A DNA stretch of 64,000 nucleotides from NCBI RefSeq assembly GCF_029989365.1, contig NZ_JAPRAQ010000001.1:806001-870000 (forward strand), in the 5' to 3' direction. Both the position numbers and the translations under genes were made by a program. The DNA comes from Bradyrhizobium sp. Arg816 (GTDB taxonomy: Bacteria > Pseudomonadota > Alphaproteobacteria > Rhizobiales > Xanthobacteraceae). The notes beneath the pieces were generated by a model that saw only the letters and a program-made list of their open reading frames with translations, had not been told where the DNA came from and did no database searches. Shown here in pieces: positions 26,580 through 38,368 of the stretch (its first letter is position 1; each line of letters begins with the position of its first letter).

Positions 26580-27364
26580 TGACGGGCGAGATGAAACAAT
26601 GGCTGCGCTACCGCCATAGCGGTGCGACCGGGTTCGGCAGCCTGACGGCCTCAGGCATCAGCGTGCATGAGGGCGAGATGTTCGGCCGCCACGCAGCCAC
26701 CGGCAAGATGCTGGCGCTGTCTGAGGTCGAGCTGCTCGCACCCTGCGCGCCCAGCAAGATCGTCGCGCTCTGGAATAATTTCCACGCGCTCGCCGCCAAG
26801 CTGAACCAGCCCGAGCCGCCGGAGCCGCTCTATCTGCTGAAGGCCACCACCAGCATCACGACGCCGGGCGCCGTGATCCGCCGCCCCTCTTATTACGACG
26901 GCAAGACCACCTATGAGGGCGAGCTCGGCATCGTCATCGGCAGGACCTGCGCCCGCGTCTCGCCGGCGGAAGCGGACAGCTTCATCTTCGGCTACACCTG
27001 CGTCAACGACATCACCGCCAACGACATCCTGACCAGCGATCCCACCTTCCCGCAATGGGCCCGCGCCAAGGGCATCGATGATTACGGCCCGTTCGGCCCC
27101 GTCATCGCAACCGGCCTCGATCCGGCCAAGCTCACCGTGCGCACCATCCTCAACGGGGCGGAGCGGCAGAACTATCCGATCTCGGACATGATCTTCACCG
27201 CGCAGGAGCTGGTCAGCAAGATCTCCCACGACATGACCCTGCTTGCCGGTGATCTCATCGCCGTCGGCACCTCGGTCGGCGTCGGCGTGATGAAGGAGCC
27301 GGTGAATATTGTGACCGTCACGATCGACGGCATCGGCGAACTGACCAACGAGTTTCGGCTCTAG
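26579..27364 (+). CDS. Fumarylacetoacetate hydrolase (FAH) family protein
   Basis: A 261-residue FAH-family enzyme with the catalytic-domain motifs LWNNFHALAAKLNQP, YYDGKTTYEGELGIVIG (metal-binding Glu residues), DITANDILTSD and a final GDLIAVGTSVGVG segment. Family members hydrolyse or decarboxylate acylpyruvates or act as oxaloacetate decarboxylases/tautomerases. The start ATG overlaps the stop of the PanE-like gene (TGATG), so they are translationally coupled and likely act in one pathway. The substrate is unknown; a keto-acid from oxalate or glyoxylate metabolism is possible. Confidence 0.88.
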   Translation: MTGEMKQWLRYRHSGATGFGSLTASGISVHEGEMFGRHAATGKMLALSEVELLAPCAPSKIVALWNNFHALAAKLNQPEPPEPLYLLKATTSITTPGAVIRRPSYYDGKTTYEGELGIVIGRTCARVSPAEADSFIFGYTCVNDITANDILTSDPTFPQWARAKGIDDYGPFGPVIATGLDPAKLTVRTILNGAERQNYPISDMIFTAQELVSKISHDMTLLAGDLIAVGTSVGVGVMKEPVNIVTVTIDGIGELTNEFRL

Positions 27365-27368
27365 CTCT

Positions 27369-27412
27369 CTGTCATTCCGGGCTCGCGACTTCGTCACGCC
27401 CCGGAATGATGA
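27369..27412. repeat. Short inverted repeat (GTCATTCCGGG family)
   Basis: GTCATTCCGGG and its mirror CCCCGGAATGATGAC flank CTCGCGACTTCGTCACG. This is an intergenic palindrome after the FAH gene that may also end its transcript. Confidence 0.7.
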
Positions 27413-27607
27413 CGGAGGGTGTGGGCCGCCACCACCCCAACTTCGGGAAAACCTGGCACTCTCCGCACCGCCCTCCACCGATCGGCTGACACCGGCGGCT
27501 GTGGATCGCGTTGGCTGACACGTCAGGCAATCCGCGCGCCCCTTGATCTCGGTTCCGCTCTCCAATAGCAACTATGGCGAGAATGTGTCCCGGGTGGGGA
27601 AGTCACG

Positions 27608-29014
27608 ATGTGGCTGTTTTTCGTGGTTGCCTGGTTTGTCCTGCTAGCCGCGATCGCGATCCTCGCCCAGCAGGCGTTTGGTTATGACGTCGCGCACTTG
27701 CCTACGCTGTTTGCGGACCTGCCTATGCCGCAGCGTATCGCAACCGGCGCGATCGTGACGCTCGGGCTGGCGCTGATCGGCGCCCCCGCCTGGCGGCTCT
27801 CGCGTCAGGACCGGCGCCTCAATACCCTGCGCGACCGCCTCAAGAAGACCCGCGAGGACGTCGTCGTCGCCCACGCGCTGCAAAACCACCTCGACGCCAC
27901 CGTCCAGCATCTGATCGAAAGCGATCCCCGGGAGGCCGTCTCCGCGCTCCACGACAAGCTGGGCGAGATTGAGCAGCGCGCGCTTCTCCAGCAGGGCCGC
28001 AACGAATCCACCGACATGCACGACCAGCTCGCCGAGATCCGCCGGCGCCAGCAGGGGGTACGAGAGATGGTCGGCAAGGTCGCCGATCAGCGGCGCGCGG
28101 TCGAGCCTGTTTTCACCGAGATCCGCGATCGCCAGAACCAGCTCGAGCGCTCCCTGCTCGACCTCGAGACCGACGACCGCAAGAACAACCTCGCCGACCG
28201 CCTGAAAGACGTGGCGCCCGACGTATCGGCGCTGCTGTCACGGGTGAACGCGGTCCAGGACACGTTCATGACCCTCAACCAGTACAAGGAAGATCTGGCG
28301 AAATCCCATGCCGAGCTGGTCCCGCTGCGCGCGTCGGACGCCGGCATCAATGCCCTGATCGGCGAGCTCGGCCTCAGCCATGACCGGCTGGCCAAGAGCA
28401 TCGACGAGCTCGAGACCGGCGGCGAGGCGCCGCTCGACACTCGCGTCGAGACGCTGTCGAAGAACAAGATCGAGATCGAGCAGCGCCTTGCCCGCATCGA
28501 CGACAACTTCAACATCCTGAAAGCGATCCGGCTCGATTTCGAGGAGCTCGGCCAGCGCCAGGCCCAGCTCGAACGCTCGCTCGCCGACGTGGAGACCGAC
28601 CCCGACGGCAAGACCCTCGTCGACCGCCAGAACGCGCTGAACGATTTCGTCCTCCAGTCGCGCCAGCGCCTCGGCGCGCTGCAGGAAACGCTGGCAACGC
28701 TCAACACCTTCAAGACCGAGCTGTCGAAGTCGCAGGCCGACCTCGTCCCGCTGAAGGCGCCGGTGTTCGGGATCGAGGCAATGATCGCGGACGTCGGCAC
28801 CACGCGCGACCTGCTCGCGAAAACGGTCGGCGAGATCGAGGCGAACGGCGACGTCACCCTCGCCTCACGCGTGGATGCCTTGACGAAGAGCAAGCGCGAA
28901 GTCGAAGACCGCCTCGCCCGCATCTTCGACAATTTCAACGCGCTGGATGCCTTGCGCAAGGATATCGGCGGCATCTTCTCGACGATTCGGAACAGCCTGA
29001 ACCGAATCGGGTGA
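27608..29014 (+). CDS. Membrane-anchored coiled-coil protein with two long internal repeats
   Basis: A 468-residue protein of unknown function. Two N-terminal transmembrane segments (residues about 3-20 and 44-62) are followed by about 400 residues of predicted helix with high Leu, Glu, Asp and Arg content. A 142-residue unit is repeated: RQNQLERSLLDLETD at residue 175 aligns with RQAQLERSLADVETD at 317, and RIDDNFNILKAIRLD near 296 aligns with RIFDNFNALDALRKD near 438. The protein could be an envelope or cytoskeletal scaffold; topology predicts the coiled coils in the cytoplasm. The GTG/ATG context supports the ATG at 27608. No family recognised. Confidence 0.8.
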   Translation: MWLFFVVAWFVLLAAIAILAQQAFGYDVAHLPTLFADLPMPQRIATGAIVTLGLALIGAPAWRLSRQDRRLNTLRDRLKKTREDVVVAHALQNHLDATVQHLIESDPREAVSALHDKLGEIEQRALLQQGRNESTDMHDQLAEIRRRQQGVREMVGKVADQRRAVEPVFTEIRDRQNQLERSLLDLETDDRKNNLADRLKDVAPDVSALLSRVNAVQDTFMTLNQYKEDLAKSHAELVPLRASDAGINALIGELGLSHDRLAKSIDELETGGEAPLDTRVETLSKNKIEIEQRLARIDDNFNILKAIRLDFEELGQRQAQLERSLADVETDPDGKTLVDRQNALNDFVLQSRQRLGALQETLATLNTFKTELSKSQADLVPLKAPVFGIEAMIADVGTTRDLLAKTVGEIEANGDVTLASRVDALTKSKREVEDRLARIFDNFNALDALRKDIGGIFSTIRNSLNRIG

Positions 29015-29197
29015 GTGCGCGCGGGCATCACGCAGCCCCCGAAACATCTGGAAACATCACATCTGTGTACGCCCGATCAATGCCGCCAACATGTCCCGCG
29101 CGCGCCGCAACTTGGTCGCATTCCGCCGCCCTTCTGTGAGGCGTGTCTGGGGGCACGGCCGTGCCGTGTTTGGACCAAACCTTCTAGGGGTATCACT

Positions 29198-29395
29198 GTG
29201 AAGAAGATTGTAATTGCTCTGGGTGCCACGCTTGCTCTGGTGACGGCTGCCAACGCCGCGGATCTGCCGCGCCGCCAGCCCGTGCCGGTCTATCCGGCTG
29301 AGCAGGCTCAGATCGGCAAGATGCCGATTGGCAAGAGCCCGATTGGAAAGACCCCGATCGGCAAGGCGCCGGGCCCGGTCGCGGCGCGCTACTGA
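29198..29395 (+). CDS. Small secreted protein with IGKxP repeats
   Basis: A 65-residue protein starting at GTG 29198 (AGGGG lies eight to twelve bases upstream). It has a signal peptide (MKKIVIALGATLALVTAANA) and a mature part with four IGK-x-P units (x = M, S, T, A) before the C-terminal PGPVAARY. It is exported to the periplasm or beyond. It may be cotranscribed with the following gene, 58 bp downstream. Function unknown. Confidence 0.7.
   Translation: MKKIVIALGATLALVTAANAADLPRRQPVPVYPAEQAQIGKMPIGKSPIGKTPIGKAPGPVAARY
29312..29371 (+). repeat. Four 15-bp tandem repeats
   Basis: ATCGGCAAGATGCCG, ATTGGCAAGAGCCCG, ATTGGAAAGACCCCG and ATCGGCAAGGCGCCG encode the IGKxP units. The third-position differences show that this is not a recent expansion. 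Confidence 0.9.
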
Positions 29396-29453
29396 GGCTT
29401 TAGCGAACGACGCGCAAAACCAGCGTAAGCGGCCGGTAGTCGAGGGGCACAGC

Positions 29454-30104
29454 GTGACGAACAAATCTGATCGATCGGGATCCTGCATCCTTGCGGGATT
29501 TGCCCTCGCGGCGATGCTCGCCTGCACGACCCCCTCGGCCTCGGCCCACGAAGCGAACAAGCGCGTTGCCGATGCCAATGCGCTTGCTACGACCGACTCC
29601 ACATCGCGACCTCAGCCGCAATCGACGCGGCGCCCGGTCGCGCGCGCGGAGAAAGGTCCCTACTACGTCGACTTCCGCGCGCGGACGGCGGCGAGCTGGG
29701 GCCATGCGTTCGTCTGGTACGGCAAGACCAATGAGCGCGCCGTCGAAGTCGCGGGTCTCACGCCCGCCGGCGACACCTGGGCCTATGTGCTCGGTCACCT
29801 CACCTGGGTGCCAGCCGAAACCGGCGCGAGCTACGGCGATCTCGATCCGGACTATCTGACCGCGAACTATCGCGTCTATCTGAACGAAGCCGACGCCAAG
29901 CGCGTCTTCGCCTACATCAAGAAATTGCAGGCGAGCTCGCCGGTCTGGAATGCCGAGACCACCAACTGCACCGGCTTCATCGGCGATATCGCCGAGTTCA
30001 TGGGCCTTGAGGTCCCCTACCGCTGGCAGCGCCCGGAAAACTTCGTCAACAGCCTCAAGGAAATGAACGGCGGCCGCCAGATGGTGCGGCTGTCGGCGGA
30101 GTAG
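29454..30104 (+). CDS. Secreted protein with a putative Cys/His catalytic core
   Basis: A 216-residue exported protein. The GTG start at 29454 follows GAGGGG. An N-terminal hydrophobic stretch (CILAGFALAAMLACTTPSAS) is a signal peptide with a possible lipobox. The mature part contains ASWGHAFVWYGKTNERA and TTNCTGFIGDIAEFMGLEVP; a conserved His and a Cys in an NCTGF context recall the NlpC/P60-like and DUF4105-type papain fold. This would make it a periplasmic or surface cysteine hydrolase, but that is a motif-level guess. The two upstream small genes are on the same strand. Confidence 0.65.
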   Translation: MTNKSDRSGSCILAGFALAAMLACTTPSASAHEANKRVADANALATTDSTSRPQPQSTRRPVARAEKGPYYVDFRARTAASWGHAFVWYGKTNERAVEVAGLTPAGDTWAYVLGHLTWVPAETGASYGDLDPDYLTANYRVYLNEADAKRVFAYIKKLQASSPVWNAETTNCTGFIGDIAEFMGLEVPYRWQRPENFVNSLKEMNGGRQMVRLSAE

Positions 30105-31420
<1,316 letters not shown>

Positions 31421-31499
31421 GAAGGACAACTATCGCCCGAGAGGCGAGGTGATACTCGCCGTCGCTTAAACAGATACATCAAGCGCAAGAAAGTAATTC

Positions 31500-32468
31500 A
31501 TGAAGGCTTACGTCTACGGCCCTGGTGGAGCTACGATTTCCGACGTCGCTCAACCCACACCCAAAGGCGCGCAGGTGCTGGTTCGTGTCCGCGCCTGCGG
31601 GTTGAACCGCGCCGACACCGGCATGCGCAAGGGCCACGCCCATGGCGCCGTCGGGGGTGCCGGCACCGTGCTCGGCATGGAATGGGCCGGCGAGGTCGCC
31701 GAGCTCGGACCGGATGCCAAGGGCGTGAAGATCGGCGACCGCATCATGGGCTCGGGCGGCGCGGCGTTTGCCGAATACACCCTGGCCGATCACGGCCGGC
31801 TGTTCCGCGCGCCCTCGAACATGAACTTCGAGGAAGCCGCCACCCTGCCCGTCGCGCTCGCGACCATGCACAATGCCGTCGTCACCGTCGGCGGCGTGCA
31901 GCCGGGGCAAGCCGTGCTGATCCAGGGGGCGAGCTCCGGCGTCGGCCTGATGGCGATGCAGATCGCCAAGCTCAAGGGCGCCAAGCTCGTGATCGGCTCG
32001 TCGACCGATGCCTATCGCCGCGGCCGGCTCAAGGAATATGGCGCCGACCTCGCCGTCGACTCCTCCGACCCAAAATGGGTGGACGAGGTGCTGAAGGCGA
32101 CGAACGGCGAAGGCGTCGACCTCATCGTCGACCAGGTCTCGGGCAAGGTCGCGAGCCAGAACCTCGCCGCCACCAAGGTCAAGGGCCGCATCGTCAATGT
32201 CGGCCGGCTCGGCGGCACCCATGCCGATTTCAACTTCGACCTGCATGCCGCGCGCCGGATCGACTATGTCGGCGTCACCTTCCGCACCCGCACCATCGAG
32301 GAGGTCCGCGAGATCTTCGACGAGGTCCGCAAGGACATCTGGGGCGCGGTCGAGTCACGCAAGCTGCAGCTGCCGATCGACAAGGTCTATGCGTTCGACG
32401 ACATCGACAAGGCGTTCGAGCACATGGAGGCGAACAAGCACCTGGGGAAGATCGTCGTGACGCTGTGA
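31500..32468 (+). CDS. Zinc-independent MDR oxidoreductase (quinone-oxidoreductase-like)
   Basis: A 322-residue medium-chain dehydrogenase/reductase with the GroES-like domain (MKAYVYGPGG, RVRACGLNRADTGMRKG, GMEWAGEVAELG) and a Rossmann domain with the NADPH motif IQGASSGVGLMAMQIAKLKG. The catalytic and structural zinc cysteines of alcohol dehydrogenases are absent, placing it with the quinone oxidoreductase/enoyl reductase subgroup. Substrate unknown. It is followed by a REP-like repeat. Confidence 0.9.
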   Translation: MKAYVYGPGGATISDVAQPTPKGAQVLVRVRACGLNRADTGMRKGHAHGAVGGAGTVLGMEWAGEVAELGPDAKGVKIGDRIMGSGGAAFAEYTLADHGRLFRAPSNMNFEEAATLPVALATMHNAVVTVGGVQPGQAVLIQGASSGVGLMAMQIAKLKGAKLVIGSSTDAYRRGRLKEYGADLAVDSSDPKWVDEVLKATNGEGVDLIVDQVSGKVASQNLAATKVKGRIVNVGRLGGTHADFNFDLHAARRIDYVGVTFRTRTIEEVREIFDEVRKDIWGAVESRKLQLPIDKVYAFDDIDKAFEHMEANKHLGKIVVTL

Positions 32469-32496
32469 CCCTGGCCGGGCGACGAGCGCGCGGTCT

Positions 32497-32590
32497 CGTA
32501 GGGTGGGCAAAGCGAAGCGTGCCCACCATTCCAGCTAGCGATCGCGAAAAGATGGTGGGCACGGCGCTACGCGCCTTTGCCCACCCTGCG
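32497..32590. repeat. Inverted repeat, GTAGGGTGGGCAAAGCG family
   Basis: TCGTAGGGTGGGCAAAGCG at the left is mirrored by CGCCTTTGCCCACCCTGCGA at the right. This is a second copy of the repeat at 19683-19765. Confidence 0.82.
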
Positions 32591-32723
32591 AGAGCTGGGC
32601 AAGTGGCTTAAGCCCGCATTCAATTCAGAAGCATTCGCAATAGCTTCGCTCCTGCAACTCACTCGCGACTACAGCTGTGGATCGTCGCTTGATGTTCAGC
32701 CCTAGGCTGCTAAATCCCCGGCC

Positions 32724-34097
32724 ATGAGCGCACAGCACAACAAGACCTCGGTCGCCGCGATCTCGATCTTCGCCAGCGGCGGCATGGCGGCGGCCAAGTT
32801 CGCGGTCGGCATCGCGATCGGCTCGCTGGCGCTGATTTCCGAGGCCCTGCATTCTTCGATCGACCTGGTCGCGACCATCATCACCTGGGCGGTGGTGCGG
32901 GTGTCCGACAAGCCGGCCGACGAAGAGCACCATTACGGCCACGGCAAGCTGGAGAGCATCTCCGCGCTCGGTGTCACCGCCCTGCTCTACGTGCTCGCCG
33001 GGGGCATCCTGGTCGAATCCTACAGCCGCCTGCGCGAGGGAACTCCGCCGCCGACCATCTCGGCCGTACCGTTCGTGGTGCTGGTGATCGACATCGTCGT
33101 GAACCTGTGGCGTGCCCGCGCCCTGCACCGCGCCGCACGGGAAACGCGCAGCCAGGCGCTCGCGGCGGACGCGCTGCATTTCGCCTCCGACGTGCTGGGC
33201 TCGTTCGCCGTGATCATCGGCCTGATCCTGGCCGCCCTCGGCTTCTGGTGGGGCGACGCCGCGGCCGCCGCCGCCGTCGCCGTGATGATCGCCCTGCTCG
33301 GCCTGCGCATGGCCGGCTCGACCGTGCAAACGCTGGTCGATCGCGCCCCCGAGGGCGCGCAGGAGAAGGCCACGGCCGCGATCCTCGGCGTGCCCGGCGT
33401 GATCGACGTCGAGCGGCTGCGGCTGCGCATGGTGGGCGCAACCATGTTCATCGACACCATCGCGAAGGTGCCGCGGACCTATCCGATCGACCGCGTCGAG
33501 GAAATCAAGCGCAAGGCGCAGGCGGCGGTCGACAAGGCATTCGGCGACGCTGACCTCACCTTCACCGCCGTCCCCGTCGCGCGCGACAACGAGACCGTGC
33601 GCGACCGCATCATGGTCATCGCCCACAATTCGGGCCTCGCCATCCACCACGTCACGGTGCACGACCTCGGCGCCAAGCTGATCGTCGGCATCGACCTCGA
33701 GGTCGACGCCGGGATGCAGCTCGACGCTGCCCACGACATCGCCAACACGCTGGAGCGCAGCATCCAGGAGGAGTTCGGCGCCGACGTCGAGGTCGACGTC
33801 CACATCGAGCCATTGGAACCGGAACTGCCGTTCGGGGTCGATGCCGTGCCGGAACGGGTGCGGGCCATCGCCTCCGCCCTGACGGAATATGCCGCCGGCG
33901 GCGAGATCTACGACATCCACAATGTCCGCGTCCGCAACACCGACGCCGGCGAGATCGTCAACTTCCACTGCCGTGCCACGCCCTCGATGAGCGTGATCAA
34001 GGTGCATGAGCATGTCGACGCGATCGAGCGCGCCCTCCGCCGCGCGTTCCCGAGCGTGAAGCGCGTGATCAGCCACGCCGAGCCGCCGCGGGCGTGA
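32724..34097 (+). CDS. Cation diffusion facilitator (CDF) family metal transporter
   Basis: A 457-residue transporter. The metal-site motifs are ALHSSIDLV in helix 2 and ALHFASDVLGS in helix 5 (HxxxD pairs), with the HYGHGKLE loop between helices 2 and 3. Six transmembrane segments occupy the first 220 residues. The long C-terminal part contains more than one ferredoxin-like dimerisation module rich in His and Asp, longer than in typical 300-residue CDF proteins. It exports Zn, Co, Ni, Mn or Fe(II) in exchange for protons; the HxxxD sites do not identify the metal. Confidence 0.92.
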   Translation: MSAQHNKTSVAAISIFASGGMAAAKFAVGIAIGSLALISEALHSSIDLVATIITWAVVRVSDKPADEEHHYGHGKLESISALGVTALLYVLAGGILVESYSRLREGTPPPTISAVPFVVLVIDIVVNLWRARALHRAARETRSQALAADALHFASDVLGSFAVIIGLILAALGFWWGDAAAAAAVAVMIALLGLRMAGSTVQTLVDRAPEGAQEKATAAILGVPGVIDVERLRLRMVGATMFIDTIAKVPRTYPIDRVEEIKRKAQAAVDKAFGDADLTFTAVPVARDNETVRDRIMVIAHNSGLAIHHVTVHDLGAKLIVGIDLEVDAGMQLDAAHDIANTLERSIQEEFGADVEVDVHIEPLEPELPFGVDAVPERVRAIASALTEYAAGGEIYDIHNVRVRNTDAGEIVNFHCRATPSMSVIKVHEHVDAIERALRRAFPSVKRVISHAEPPRA

Positions 34098-34325
34098 CGC
34101 GAAATGTGCGGGGAGTCACACGTTCCCGTTTCGGACTCGCCGCGCACGTAAGTTTGCGGCCGCGCGATGCGCAAACTGCGCGTTGGATAAGAATAAATTC
34201 GCGTTAACGATTCGTTGACTCTCGACAGCCTGCGAAAACTGGATTCAAATCGGTCATGATTCGGAAGCGACGTGGGGCTGCTTCCGAACTCAAGTTGCAA
34301 GCAGGTTTTCCAGGGGGCAGAAGGC

Positions 34326-36655
<2,330 letters not shown>

Positions 36656-36656
<1 letters not shown>

Positions 36657-36762
36657 AGCATCATCGGTTCTGATTGAATCAGAATCGAAACTCTCAATTC
36701 CCGCTTTAACGCGTTTTCTTCACGCGAACCGGTATCCACTTCGCTCGAAAACGCTGTTGACC
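36656..36762. repeat. Intergenic repeat with a perfect palindrome
   Basis: A TTCTGATT-G-AATCAGAA palindrome lies at 36668-36684 within an AGAGCATCATCGG... repeat of the type found between many bradyrhizobial genes. It separates the convergent kinase and LysR genes. Confidence 0.65.
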
Positions 36763-37656
36763 CTACAATTGCAGCGACGGCGCGACCTCGCGCGCAACGT
36801 TGACCAGTGCGGCGATCAGCGGCGTCATCGGATCGCGCTGCGGGATCACCATGCCGATGCTGTAATTGACGTCGGGATCGGTGATCGGGATCGAGCGCAC
36901 CGTATCGGACAGGCCGAGTGTCTCGGCGAGCTTGGCCGGCATCACGCTTGCCCAGCGCCCCGTCTTCACATGCGTGAACAGCACGAGCAGCGAGTTCGAG
37001 GTCAGGGTCGGCGTCGCCTCCGCGCCGACCGAGCGGAGCGCGCGGTCGATGATGCGACGGTTCTGCATGTCGGGCGTCAGCAGGCACAGCGGCACCTGCC
37101 CGACCTCCTTCCACGTCACCGTCTCGCGATCGCCGAACATTCCGTCCGGCGCGGTCAGCAGGCGATAGCTCTCGTTGTAGAGCGGAATGGTGCGCACCTT
37201 GCCGATCGGCTCGTTCTCGATATAGGTCAGCCCCGCATCGACCTCGAGATTTTCGAGCAGCCCCAGCACCTCGGATGAGGTCGTGGACTGGATGCGGAAG
37301 CGCACCTCGGGATGCTTGGCGCGGAACGGCGTCGTCAGCTGGGCGACCATGCCGAGCACGGTCGGGATCGCCGCGATGCGGATTTCGCCGGAGAGCTGAT
37401 GCTTCAGCCCGTTGATCTCGTCACGCATGGCGCGGGCATCGCCCACGATCCGCCGCGCCCAATCCAGCGCCCGCTCGCCCTCGGGGGTAAAACCCTGGAA
37501 GCGGGAGCCGCGCTGGACCAGCATCACGCCGAGGATCTCCTCGAGCTGCTTGAGCCCGGTCGACATCGTCGGTTGCGTCACGCCGCAGACTTCTGCCGCG
37601 CGTCCGAAATGCCGCTCTTTCGCCAGCGCCAGCAGCAGTTCAAGCTTGTCGATCAA
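36763..37656 (-). CDS. LysR-family regulator divergent from the fds operon
   Basis: A 297-residue LTTR with an N-terminal winged helix (LALAKERHFGRAAEVCGVTQ, then PTMSTGLKQLEEILG) and a C-terminal effector domain starting at about residue 90 (GEIRIAAIPTVLGM). It is divergent from fdsG with a 223-bp gap that holds two 17-bp direct repeats and an inverted partner, so it is almost surely the regulator of formate dehydrogenase. Related FdsR proteins respond to formate; the effector is inferred. Confidence 0.92.
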   Translation of the reverse strand: MIDKLELLLALAKERHFGRAAEVCGVTQPTMSTGLKQLEEILGVMLVQRGSRFQGFTPEGERALDWARRIVGDARAMRDEINGLKHQLSGEIRIAAIPTVLGMVAQLTTPFRAKHPEVRFRIQSTTSSEVLGLLENLEVDAGLTYIENEPIGKVRTIPLYNESYRLLTAPDGMFGDRETVTWKEVGQVPLCLLTPDMQNRRIIDRALRSVGAEATPTLTSNSLLVLFTHVKTGRWASVMPAKLAETLGLSDTVRSIPITDPDVNYSIGMVIPQRDPMTPLIAALVNVAREVAPSLQL

Positions 37657-37746
37657 CCGGTCGTCCCCTCGGATGCCATCGTGGCATGCAAGCTAGCACG
37701 GCAGGTCATTACCAACACGGAAAAACCGGCAAGCGGAACGCGATTA

Positions 37747-37799
37747 ATTGCGTTTCCGTATCGCCCGATTGCGCTTCCGGATCGATCGGAATTCGCAAT
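37747..37799. promoter_or_regulatory. Probable LysR operator cluster of the fds operon
   Basis: ATTGCGTTTCCGTATCG (37747-37763) and ATTGCGCTTCCGGATCG (37768-37784) repeat at exactly 21 bp, two helical turns. CGATCGGAATTCGCAAT (37783-37799) is an inverted partner matching at 13 of 17 positions. Outer GATTGCG/CGCAATC arms form a long palindrome. It lies midway between the two divergent starts. Confidence 0.7.
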
Positions 37800-37879
37800 C
37801 GCAGCATGAGACAGCTTTATTGATCTTCGAACGATTCCAAATAGTTTGCGATAAGGGACGCTCAATCTGAGAACAAAGA

Positions 37880-38368
37880 ATGACAGCGGTTTACGAGCCT
37901 TCTTACGAGCCTTGGGACGAGAAGCGCGGCGCCGAGATCATCGCCGAAAATGCGAAGCAAGAGGGCGCGACGCTGGTCATCCTGCACGCCCTTCAGGAGG
38001 CGTTCGGCTATGTGCCGGAGGCGGCGATTCCCATGGTGGCGCAGGCGCTGAATCTGTCGCGCGCCGAGGTACACGGCGTGTTCACATTCTACCATGATTT
38101 CCGCCACAAGCCGGCCGGGCGTCATGTCCTGAAGCTTTGTCGCGCGGAGGCCTGTCAGGCTGCGGGGGGCGATGCTCTCGCTGCGCGCGCCGAGGCGAAG
38201 CTTGGCGTGCCCCTCGGTAACACGACCGCCGATGATCGCGTCACGCTGGAGCCGATCTACTGCCTCGGGCTGTGCGCGACCGCACCGTCCGCCATGCTCG
38301 ACGGCCGCCTCATTGGCCGGCTCGATGAGAAGCGCCTCGATGCACTGGTTGCGGAGGCCCAGCGATGA
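37880..38368 (+). CDS. fdsG: NAD-dependent formate dehydrogenase, gamma subunit
   Basis: A 162-residue NuoE-like thioredoxin-fold subunit carrying a 2Fe-2S cluster. The ligand cysteines are in LCRAEACQAAGG and CLGLCATAPS. It passes electrons from the alpha subunit to the FMN site in FdsB. Its stop codon overlaps the fdsB start by four bases (ATGA). It is first in an operon of five genes under the divergent LysR. Length and motifs match the FdsG of Rhodobacter and Cupriavidus soluble formate dehydrogenases. Confidence 0.95.
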   Translation: MTAVYEPSYEPWDEKRGAEIIAENAKQEGATLVILHALQEAFGYVPEAAIPMVAQALNLSRAEVHGVFTFYHDFRHKPAGRHVLKLCRAEACQAAGGDALAARAEAKLGVPLGNTTADDRVTLEPIYCLGLCATAPSAMLDGRLIGRLDEKRLDALVAEAQR

